A stretch of DNA of 64,000 nt, taken from NCBI GenBank assembly GCA_039654915.1, contig CM077595.1, positions 83,555,501-83,619,500 on the forward strand, in the 5' to 3' direction. Below are positions 34,040 to 41,775 of the stretch, in pieces. How positions within the stretch are numbered: the first letter of the stretch is position 1; each line of letters starts with the position of its first letter. The notes under the pieces are model-generated. The model saw nothing but the letters and a program-made list of their open reading frames with translations, was not told the origin of the DNA and made no database searches. The DNA is from Aquilaria yunnanensis. Lineage: Eukaryota > Streptophyta > Magnoliopsida > Malvales > Thymelaeaceae. A program made the translations under genes and the position numbers.

Positions 34040-35337
34040 TGAAGAAATTTTCGAACAGAAGGGGAGAAGTGGATACAGGGTTACCAAAGTTTATTTGATC
34101 AAAGTTGTCAAAGAGAGCTTTCTTCCCTTACACTTTCATTATCTATCTGTACCTAAGATTTTCATATTCTTTTACCCATAAATAAAAGCCAATTCTCTTT
34201 AACTTACCTTAGATTCTCACGTTCAAAATGCTAAAGTCGCTTCTATCCAGTTCTTTTCCTTCAAATCTCACATTCCTACTAGCCTTAAGTGTGCAATAAA
34301 TTGTGACTTTTGAAGGAAGAATAGTAATAATTAAAACTTAGAAAAAAACAAAGACCGTAGATTACTTTGATAAGCTTTGTGAATTAAAACAGGTAAGATT
34401 GAGGTCCTGCTTTGCGAGCAGCACAGAACATAGGCTAACAAAGAAGAAGGAGTAACAAATCTTTGGGAGATAGCCTTGGTGGTAGCCTGAATGATCATTT
34501 CAGAAGTCTTAACATGTCTATGTCAGCAGGAAAGAATCATGCTCACGAATATTTCAACAGGGACAATTATCCAGAGAAGCATAAAATATGAGGCGGGCAT
34601 TAAAGAAAATTGAGGTCAAAATTCAAAAATAAGGCAAGGAAAGAGGATTTTTGAACAGAGTTGGGCTTTTGAGACAATGGACAACAGCTGGAAAGCATAA
34701 AGAGATTCAATAATAGTCCGAGAAGGAAATCACAAAGAAGATCCAGTAAAGTAAAGCAAAGACATGAAGAGCTAGATTCAAAAAAAAAAAAAAAAAACCA
34801 TCAATTACACATACCTTGCATTCATGCATTTCACATCATGCATGCATGGCTTTTACATAACAGGGATCAAATGAAAAGCATGTCCGCAGCATGATTGCAG
34901 CAGTATAAGCTGAGATCTTAATGACATCAGCTCTTACTAATTGGACGCATAGCTAATACGCTGGACCCAGCCCCATCAGGAATCCAAGGATAAAGCATAC
35001 AATATCGTCAAAAGCCTGGCAATTGAGGCTACACCTAAAAGAACAGAATTGATGCCAGCTTAGCAGCATCCAAGATGAGTGATAACTATCGTCAAAAATA
35101 AGGCAGACATCAAGAAATATTGTCGTTGAAAATTCGTCAAAAGCGGACAATGGATTCAATAATCAAGGACTGAATCGACGTCAGCTGGATGGAATATCTA
35201 TCACATCAAAATAAAGTAGGATTCACTTTTCCGGTTAAGCGGCGGATACGGTACTCCGTGACTCTCAAGTCGGTTCTCTCAGTTGCCCATAATAACTGAT
35301 CCTTTCCTCCCTCCTTTCTTTTACTTTCTCCTAGAAA
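34040..35337 (+). other. Spacer between pol and the cargo genes
   Basis: 1.3 kb with no convincing gene in either strand. It contains a 17-base A run (near 34782) and CATGCATG-rich sequence (34820-34850). The region just before the first cargo ORF (35200-35330) resembles the leader of the second cargo ORF (TCGGTT...TCA/G...AATAACTGAT), but its TATA counterpart reads AAAATAAAG, a weaker match. Confidence 0.5.
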
Positions 35338-35886
35338 ATGGATCCTACTTTTTCTGCCTTGCGAAAATATTTTCCTTCTCTCCCAATGAACATCCTCAAA
35401 AAGATCTACCAAGTTCGCTGTGAACGATTAAGAGCTCTGATGCATAAAGGAATCCCTGAAGATGTGCGGTGGTTAATTGAAGCTAAGGTTCGTCTGGCAG
35501 GTGAAATCCCAGAGGCATTTGTGTCTCACATGCCTGGTGTAGGCAAAAGCTCTTATGCCAAAAAGCGAAGAGCGAGGAGACTAGGCGTCTGTCATAAATG
35601 CGGACGCTGGACCTGTAATACTAAATGTCGTTCTTTAGGGATGATCTCTGATAATCGAGAAGATAAAATACGATTCATTAAGAATGGCCTGAGTAAGGAC
35701 TCATTGGATGATATCCAATTGACTCTTGAGACGCATTCTTGTGGATCCGTGCAACGTGAACTTCTCGATTTATGGAGCATTTTTCATGAAGAACGAGAAC
35801 GATACAGTCCCGGGAATCTAACGTTAAACGACCCTATTTGTCAGCTTGTAATAAAACTGGATGGGAAGCAAATCCTCGACTCATAG
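35338..35886 (+). CDS. Cargo ORF A: basic Cys-rich zinc-finger protein, virus-type nucleic-acid-binding family
   Basis: 182 residues. The N-terminal half (1-70) is mostly predicted helix. Then comes GKSSYAKKRRARRLGVCHKC (69-88) with a basic stretch KKRRARR (75-81) running straight into a C-x2-C-x4-C-x3-C finger (Cys85, 88, 93, 97). The order YA-K/R-rich-G-x-C-x2-C strongly resembles the Cys-rich nucleic-acid-binding proteins of carlaviruses and relatives, which bind RNA/DNA and enter the nucleus. Those are about half this length, and the C-terminal half here (98-182) is an extension I do not recognise. This is the first of three tandem paralogues, about 795 bases before the second. Origin by capture from a plant RNA virus is inference. 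An unrelated plant zinc finger is the alternative. Confidence 0.7.
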   Translation: MDPTFSALRKYFPSLPMNILKKIYQVRCERLRALMHKGIPEDVRWLIEAKVRLAGEIPEAFVSHMPGVGKSSYAKKRRARRLGVCHKCGRWTCNTKCRSLGMISDNREDKIRFIKNGLSKDSLDDIQLTLETHSCGSVQRELLDLWSIFHEERERYSPGNLTLNDPICQLVIKLDGKQILDS

Positions 35887-35959
35887 AAGCCATCAATCCC
35901 GTTACTGGACGTAAAACCAGTGGAAGATGTGAGCCACAGTCACAATCACTGTACATACA

Positions 35960-36132
35960 ATTTATCATATTTAAAATTTTCCATTTTTCTTTTAATAATG
36001 TATTTTCTCCCGTAAGTGTAATCGACACGTTATCCATTTCATCGCTATAAATGCATGTTCTTCCAGTCGGTTATCTAAGTTTCCTTCAATAACTGATTCA
36101 TTTCCCTCTTCTCTCAAATTCTTCTCTCATCA
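35960..36132 (+). promoter_or_regulatory. Cargo promoter module before ORF B
   Basis: An AATAATGTATTTTCTCCCGT segment leads to CCATTTCATCGC-TATAAAT, with the TATA at 36046 and the ATG 87 bases beyond it. The same order (AATAATGTA..., pyrimidine stretch, TTCATC, CTATAAAT) recurs before ORF C and before the LOG-like gene. Such conservation of a non-coding module with a TATA suggests separate transcription of each cargo gene. Confidence 0.6.
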
Positions 36133-36681
36133 ATGGATTCTACTCTTTCTGCACTGCGAAAATACTTTCCTTCCTTTCCAATAAAAGTCCTTAAAAAGAT
36201 CTACCTTGCTAAATGTGAAAGAATCAGAGTTTTTACACGCAAAGGCATTCCTGATAATGTGCAGTGGATAATTGAAGCTAAGGTCCGTCTGGCGGGTGAA
36301 GTTCCAGATGCATTTATGCCCCGCATGCCCGGTTTAGGTAAAAGCCGTTATGCCAAAAGGCGAAGAGCAAAGAGACTAGGCGTGTGTTATAAATGTGGGC
36401 GATGGAATTGTATTACTAAATGTCGCTCTTTAGGATACATCTCCATAAATCGTGAAGATAAAAGAAAATTCATTAAGAATGGCCTGCGTAAGGAATCTCT
36501 GGAAGATATCCGAGAGACTCTTGAAACGCATTCTTGTGGAAAAGTGCAAGGTGAAATTATCAGTTTATGGAGGACTTACCATAAAGAACGAAACCGTTAC
36601 AGTCTTGGGAATGTGACTTTAAACGATCCTGTTTGTCAGTTTGTAAGAAAACTGGATGGGAAGCAAATCCCCGACTTATAG
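36133..36681 (+). CDS. Cargo ORF B: second zinc-finger paralogue
   Basis: 182 residues, with the same start and length as its neighbours and most positions shared with ORF A. The basic stretch KRRRAKR occupies 75-81, and Cys85, 88, 93 and 97 are retained (VCYKCGRWNCITKC). Conservation of the finger, basic stretch and exact length across three copies, with many substitutions between them, argues that selection keeps the protein. Changes lie mainly in the helical N-terminus and in the loop after the finger. Likely nuclear and nucleic-acid-binding, by analogy with the virus family. It sits 765 bases before ORF C. Confidence 0.7.
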   Translation: MDSTLSALRKYFPSFPIKVLKKIYLAKCERIRVFTRKGIPDNVQWIIEAKVRLAGEVPDAFMPRMPGLGKSRYAKRRRAKRLGVCYKCGRWNCITKCRSLGYISINREDKRKFIKNGLRKESLEDIRETLETHSCGKVQGEIISLWRTYHKERNRYSLGNVTLNDPVCQFVRKLDGKQIPDL

Positions 36682-36769
36682 ATGGCATTGAAGCCATTAC
36701 TGGACATAAATCAGGGGAAGATGAGAGCCACAGTCATGATTGCTGTACATATAAGCTGTCATTTGTCTT

Positions 36770-36897
36770 TTCTTTTGACAATAATGTACTTGCTTCTGTA
36801 AGTGTAATAAACGCATTATCCCTTTCATCACTATAAATATGTGTTAGTTATGTTCGTTTCCTACAATCACTAATTTCTTTCTTTGCCTCCTTCATCA
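36770..36897 (+). promoter_or_regulatory. Cargo promoter module before ORF C
   Basis: ACAATAATGTACTTGCTTCT, then a TTATCCCTTTCATCA stretch and CTATAAATAT, with the TATA at 36832. The ATG of ORF C is 66 bases downstream. It is homologous to the modules before ORF B and LOG. Confidence 0.6.
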
Positions 36898-37446
36898 ATG
36901 GAGTCTTCTTTTTCCGCCCTACGAAAGTATTTTCCTTCCTTCCCAATAAATGTTCTTAAAAAGATTTATCAAGCTAGATGTGAACGATTCAGAGTATTTA
37001 TACACAAAGGCATTCCTGATAATGTGCGGTGGCTAATTGAAGCTAAGGTTCGTTCAGCTGGTGAAGTTCCCGAAGCGTTCTTTCCCCGTATGCCCGGCTT
37101 TGGTAAAAGCGCTTATGCCAAAAAAAGAAGAGCAAAGAGGCTAAGCGTTTGTCATAATTGTGGATGGTGGATTTGCGGCAATAAATGTCGTGCTCCAGGA
37201 GTGATCACCAGAAATCGTAATGATAGAATAAGATTCATTAAGAATGGCTTGCGTAAGGAATCTCTAGAAGATATTCGAGAGGTTCTTGAAGCGCATTCTT
37301 GCGGAATAGTGCAATTTGAGGTTGTTGGATTATGGATAATTTTCCAAAAAGAACGAGATCGTTACAGTCTTGGGAATCTGACCCTAAACGACCCTGTTTG
37401 CCAGTTTGTGAGAAAGCTAGATGAGATGCAAATCACCGATTCATAG
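36898..37446 (+). CDS. Cargo ORF C: third zinc-finger paralogue
   Basis: I chose the ATG at 36898, which gives 182 residues, exactly the length of ORFs A and B. The frame is open a few codons upstream but has no ATG there. The basic stretch KKRRAKR (75-81) and Cys85, 88, 93 and 97 (VCHNCGWWICGNKC) are kept, while the finger loop residues vary. After the stop, the AAAGCATTGAAGCCATTACT sequence seen after ORF B recurs and then expands into the 87 bp repeats before LOG. It is part of the same tandem gene family, and the same caution on viral origin applies. Confidence 0.7.
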   Translation: MESSFSALRKYFPSFPINVLKKIYQARCERFRVFIHKGIPDNVRWLIEAKVRSAGEVPEAFFPRMPGFGKSAYAKKRRAKRLSVCHNCGWWICGNKCRAPGVITRNRNDRIRFIKNGLRKESLEDIREVLEAHSCGIVQFEVVGLWIIFQKERDRYSLGNLTLNDPVCQFVRKLDEMQITDS

Positions 37447-37479
37447 AAAGCATTGAAGCCATTACTGGACGCAAAGCCA

Positions 37480-37945
37480 GTGGAAGACGAGGATCAAAGT
37501 CATGATTACTGTACGTGCTAGCTGTCGCTTTTGAAATTTTCCTCCCCTTTTGGTAATAATGTATCCACTCCTGACGTGAACCAAAGTCACGATTACTGTA
37601 CGTACTAGCTGTCGCTTTTGAAATTTTCCTCCCCTTTCAGCGATAATGTATCCACTCCTGACATGAGCCATAGTTACGATTACTGTACGTGCTAGCTGTC
37701 GCTTTTGAAATTTTCCTCCCCTTTGGCAATAATGTACCCACTCCTGACACGGACTACTGTATATAGCTGCCACTTTTGAAATTTTCCTTCCCTTCCAACA
37801 ATCACATACCTACTCCTGACGTAAGCTACAGTAGTGACTACTGTACATGCTAGCAGCTATTTTGAAAATTTTCCTCCTCTTTTAACGATAGTGTACCCAT
37901 ACCTGACCAGAGTCATACTCGTGACTACTGTGTATAGCTGGCAAT
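37480..37945. repeat. Six diverged ~87 bp repeats between ORF C and the LOG-like gene
   Basis: Units with GATTACTGTACGTGCTAGCT, CTTTTGAAATTTTCCTCCCC and AATAATGTATCCACTCCTGA start near 37504, 37591, 37678, 37752, 37835 and 37921. The unit is the same intergenic sequence found once after ORFs A and B, here multiplied. Several copies carry TGACG or ACGTG cores, known binding sites for plant bZIP factors. The array lies directly upstream of the LOG TATA box, so it could act as an enhancer. Confidence 0.75.
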
Positions 37946-38033
37946 AATGTATCCACTCTTGAAAATAAAATTATTGCCTTATCTCTTCATCTCTATAAAT
38001 ATATCCTCTTTTCTCACAAGGATAAGGATAGGA
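37946..38033 (+). promoter_or_regulatory. Cargo promoter module before the LOG-like gene
   Basis: AATAATGTATCC..., then TTATTGCCTTATCTCTTCATC and TCTATAAATATAT, with the TATA at 37994. The chosen ATG at 38034 is only about 40 bases downstream, so the leader would be short. Homology to the modules before ORFs B and C is visible. Confidence 0.6.
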
Positions 38034-38663
38034 ATGGAGAAAATCCCAACTCGTAAATCCCGAAGTATTTGTGTATTTTCTAGGGCTTTTCCTGGAAAAG
38101 ATGAAGAGTATTTAAAGGCAGCCAACCATTTGGGTAGAGTATTAGCTGAGCGAAAAATACATTTAGTTTATGGAGGAGGTAGTGTCGGATTAATGGGAGG
38201 TGTAGCATCAGCAGCATCTTTAGGAGGAAGTCAAGTTTTGGGCATCATCCCTGGACCTTTGAAATTTGTTTCTGGGGGCACGATTGGAGAAGAATTAGTG
38301 GTTAAAAATTTGCAAGAGCGTGTGTTACAAATGCTTTTAAATGCTGATGCTTTTATCGCTCTACCAGGTGGTTTTGGCACGTTGGGAGAAGTCTTTCAAA
38401 TTGCTTCCATGGCCCAACTTAATTTGCATAAGAAACCCATTGGGCTTTTAAATGTTAACAATTTCTTTACAGGTCTGATAGCTTTTATGGATTATGCTAT
38501 GCAGAAGAATTTCATATCAAGAGTGGCACGGCGAATCATAATATCCGCAACAACTGCTGAAGAATTGCTAGATAAAATACAAGCTTTTGTTCCTGAACCA
38601 GATCCAGCAATGATTCAGATAGACTGGACACGACAGTCTTTCCCGACCAGTTCACTCCCATAA
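38034..38663 (+). CDS. LOG-like cytokinin riboside 5'-monophosphate phosphoribohydrolase
   Basis: 209 residues from ATG 38034. The frame stays open up to an ATG at 37947, but those 29 codons lie in the repeat and TATA region. LOG enzymes cleave cytokinin nucleotides to the active free base in one step. Family motifs are present in order: ICVF near the start (12-15), YGGGSVGLMG (46-55), ADAFIALPGGFGTLGE (104-119, holding PGGxGTxxE with Glu119), and KPIGLLNV (134-141). The catalytic Arg is kept as Arg96 in LQERVLQM, but the neighbouring Lys of the usual segment is Val here, and a usually conserved Trp is Met126. No introns, unlike host LOG genes, which suits capture as RNA. It is about host length, so activity is plausible but untested. 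Confidence 0.85.
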   Translation: MEKIPTRKSRSICVFSRAFPGKDEEYLKAANHLGRVLAERKIHLVYGGGSVGLMGGVASAASLGGSQVLGIIPGPLKFVSGGTIGEELVVKNLQERVLQMLLNADAFIALPGGFGTLGEVFQIASMAQLNLHKKPIGLLNVNNFFTGLIAFMDYAMQKNFISRVARRIIISATTAEELLDKIQAFVPEPDPAMIQIDWTRQSFPTSSLP

Positions 38664-39174
38664 TGGTCCTCTACTCACCCTGTTGAAGTATTGTGGAAGA
38701 AAGAAGCGATCTGATCCGTTTTTCTTGTCCTTTAGTTTTATTATCAGCATTTTCTTTCGCGTTTCAGTTTTTCTTTTCAGGGAATTTCTTTTTATAAGAT
38801 AGTTTCGTCCATGCTGATATTAAAACCATGCGACAATGCCTTTAGGTTGGAATGGCTGAGTAAAGAGTAATTTTTATTACTCTTGAGACGCATCCTATTA
38901 GGTCTACTAGGCATAACATTTTGGGGTAGTTAAGCTTTAACCTTATTCGGATGACATATCTCACAAGGGAATCTATATTTACTGAAGAAAATATTAGATG
39001 AACCTTGAATATTGATTCCAAACATCCACTCCATTTACATAATTTGTCAGTGTTATTGTCATCATCAAGATTCACTCGTTTTATCGAAGCCTAATTCTTT
39101 GCGCTCGCCAATTATGAAAATTCACACTTTCGAAGAAAATTATTCCAATTTCAATTGCTTTTATATAAATTTCG
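38664..39174 (+). other. Spacer after the LOG-like gene
   Basis: About 0.5 kb with no supported gene. It includes a T-rich stretch (38725-38800) and leads into the tandem repeats. The first degenerate repeat unit (GAGGTCCTAAGGAAAGCTCC) begins near 39178. Confidence 0.45.
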
Positions 39175-39884
39175 CTCGAGGTCCTAAGGAAAGCTCCTTA
39201 GCCTCAAAATCAATTTTCATCATCGGGGTTTTAAGGATGGAACCTTTGCCTCGAAAATAATCAATTTTCATCATCGGGGTTTTAAGGATGGAACCTTTGC
39301 CTCGAAAACAATCAATTTTCATCATCGGGGTTTTAAGGATGGAACCTTTGCCTCGAAAATAATCAATTTTCATCATCGGGATTTTAAGGATGGAACCATT
39401 GCCTCGAAAACAATCAATTTTCATCATCGGGGTTTTAAGGATGGAACCTTTGCCTCGAAAATAATCAATTTTCATCATCGGGGTTTTAAGGATGGAACCT
39501 TTGCCTCGAAAACAATCAATTTTCATCATCGGGGTTTTAAGGATGGAACCTTTGCCTCGAAAACAATCAATTTTCATCGGGGTTGTAAGGATGGAACCTT
39601 TGCCTCGAAAATAATCAATTTTCATCATCAGGGTTTTAAGGATGGAACCTTTGCCTTGAAAAGAATCAATTTTCATCATCGGGGTTTTAAGGATGGAACC
39701 TTTGCCTCGAAAACAATCAATTTTCATCAATTCGGGGTTTTAAGGATGGAACCTTTGCCTCGAAAACAATCAATTTTCATCATCGGGGTTTTAAGGATGG
39801 AACCTTTGCCTCGAAAATAATCAATTTTCATCATCAAGGTTTTAAGGATGGAACCTTTGCCTCGAAAACAATCAATCAATTCGA
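39175..39884. repeat. Tandem array, type A units (51 bp)
   Basis: About 13 copies of a 51 bp unit, ATCAATTTTCATCATCGGGG followed by TTTTAAGGATGGAACC and TTTGCCTCGAAAACA. Because 51 is divisible by three, the minus strand gives a long repetitive frame (39161-39730). This is a by-product. Each unit has imperfect dyad symmetry (GAGG or GGGG, AAGG, then CCTT, CCTC). Tandem arrays in this 3' position are typical of the Tat/Ogre lineage. Confidence 0.9.
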
Positions 39885-41405
39885 GGCTTTAAGGATGGAA
39901 CCTTTACCTCGACATCAATCAATCAATTCGAGGTTTTAAGGATGGAACCTTTGCCTCGACATCAATCAATCAATCCGGGGTTTTAAGGATGGAACCTTTG
40001 CCTCGAGATCAATCAATCAATCCGAGGTTTTAAGGATAGAACCTTTGCCTCGAGATCAATCAATCAATCCGGGGTTTTAAGGATGGAACCTTTGCCTCGA
40101 GATCAATCAATCAATTCGAGGTTTTAAGGATAGAACCTTTGCCTCGACATCAATCAATCAATCCGGGGTTTTAAGGATGGAACCTTTGCCTCGAGATCAA
40201 TCAATCAATCCGAGGTTTTAAGGATAGAACCTTTGCCTCGAGATCAATCAATCAATCCGGGGTTTTAAGGATGGAACCTTTGCCTCGAGATCAATCAATC
40301 AATTCGAGGTTTTAAGGATGGAACCTTTGCCTCGACATCAATCAATCAATCCGGGGTTTTAAGGATGGAACCTTTGCCTCGAGATCAATCAATCAATCCG
40401 AGGTTTTAAGGATAGAACCTTTGCCTCGAGATCAATCAATCAATCCGGGGTTTTAAGGATGGAACCTTTACCTCGAGATCAATTATCAATCCGAGGTTTT
40501 AAGGATGGAACCTTTGCCTCGACATCAATCAATCAATTCGAGGTTTTAAGGATGAAACATTTGCCTCGAGATCAATCAATCAATCCGAGGTTTTAAGGAT
40601 AGAACCTTTGCCTCGAGATCAATCAATCAATCCGAGGTTTTAAGGATAGAACCTTTGCCTCGAGATCAATCAATCAATCCGGGGTTTTAAGGATGGAACC
40701 TTTGCCTCGAGATCAATCAATCAATTCGAGGTTTTAAGGATGGAACCTTTGCCTCGACATCAATCAATCAATCCGGGGTTTTAAGGATGGAACCTTTGCC
40801 TCGAGATCAATCAATCAATCCGAGGTTTTAAGGATAGAACCTTTGCCTCGAGATCAATCAATCAATCCGGGGTTTTAAGGATGGAACCTTTGCCTCGAGA
40901 TCAATCAATCAATTCGAGGTTTTAAGGATGGAACCTTTGCCTCGACATCAATCAATCAATCCGGGGTTTTAAGGATGGAACCTTTGCCTCGAGATCAATC
41001 AATCAATCCGAGGTTTTAAGGATAGAACCTTTGCCTCGAGATCAATCAATCAATCCGGGGTTTTAAGGATGGAACCTTTGCCTCGAGATCAATTATCAAT
41101 CCGAGGTTTTAAGGATGGAACCTTTGCCTCGACATCAATCAATCAATTCGAGGTTTTAAGGATGAAACATTTGCCTCGAGATCAATCAATCAATCCGAGG
41201 TTTTAAGGATAGAACCTTTGCCTCGAGATCAATCAATCAATCCGGGGTTTTAAGGATGGAACCTTTACCTCGACATCAATCAATCAATCCGAGGTTTTAA
41301 GGATGGAACCTTTGCCTCGACATCAATCAATCAATCCGGGGTTTTAAGGATGAAACCTTTGCCTCGAGATCAATCAATCAATCCGAGGTTTTAAGGATGG
41401 AACCT
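39885..41405. repeat. Tandem array, type B units (47 bp) with higher-order structure
   Basis: About 33 copies of a 47 bp unit, ATCAATCAATCAATCCGAGG then TTTTAAGGATAGAACC and TTTGCCTCGAG, are derived from type A by replacement of the spacer. Variants (CCGGGG, CCGAGG, TTCGAGG, with GAGATC or GACATC) recur in a repeating four-unit order. A longer block containing the rare AATTATCAAT and GATGAAACAT variants appears twice (from 40481 and from 41091, 610 bases apart). This shows amplification by unequal exchange or slippage in large steps. Confidence 0.9.
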
Positions 41406-41409
41406 TTGC

Positions 41410-41670
41410 CTCGAAAACAAATAATCAATCAATCAGTCCATCTTACAACGATAGGAGCTTTCCTATCATTAGAGGTTCTAAGGACATTTCCTTAACCTAA
41501 AACAAACAATCAATCCATCAGTCCATCTTACAACGATAGGAGCTTTCCTATCGTTAGAGGTTCTAAGGACCTTTCCTTAACCTCAAACAAATAATCAATC
41601 AATCAGTCTATCTTACAACAATAGGAGCTTTTCTATCGTTAGAGGTTTTAAGGACCTTTCCTTAAACCTT
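41410..41670. repeat. Tandem array, type C units (85 bp, three copies)
   Basis: Three units with a period of 85 bases start near 41434, 41519 and 41604 (CAGTCCATCTTACAACG). Each contains a hairpin, AACGATAGGA-GCTT-TCCTATCGTT (perfect in copy 2, with single changes in copies 1 and 3). A second stem follows, GAGGTTCTAAGGA...TCCTTAACCTC. The second stem matches the core of types A and B, so all three arrays share an ancestral hairpin. Confidence 0.85.
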
Positions 41671-41762
41671 ACTGTTTGGGCGGCGAGAACATTCTCAATG
41701 CCTACCTAAGCCGGACGAAATTTGGTAACGACTTTGCATACATCATGTCCCATGAAGCATGC

Positions 41763-41771
41763 AAAGGGGGG
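41763..41771 (+). other. Polypurine tract
   Basis: AAAGGGGGG, followed by CAGC, lies directly before the 3' LTR start at 41776. It would prime plus-strand DNA synthesis. Position and composition are as expected. Confidence 0.85.
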
Positions 41772-41775
41772 CAGC

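Noticed and set aside
37462..37773. Minus-strand 103-residue repetitive frame
   Set aside because: It lies on the 87 bp intergenic repeats upstream of the LOG-like gene and is antisense to the likely promoter.
37947..38033. Upstream ATG adding 29 residues to the LOG-like protein
   Set aside because: These codons overlap the repeat end and the TATA box, and LOG proteins normally begin close to the downstream ATG.
39161..39730. Minus-strand 189-residue frame made of 17-residue repeats
   Set aside because: It is the translation of the 51 bp tandem array; the unit length is divisible by three, so the frame stays open by chance. Neighbouring 47 bp units do not keep it.
39885..41405. Regularly spaced repeats that could look like a CRISPR array
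   Set aside because: There are no unique spacers, units are head-to-tail with a uniform period, and the context is a plant retrotransposon.
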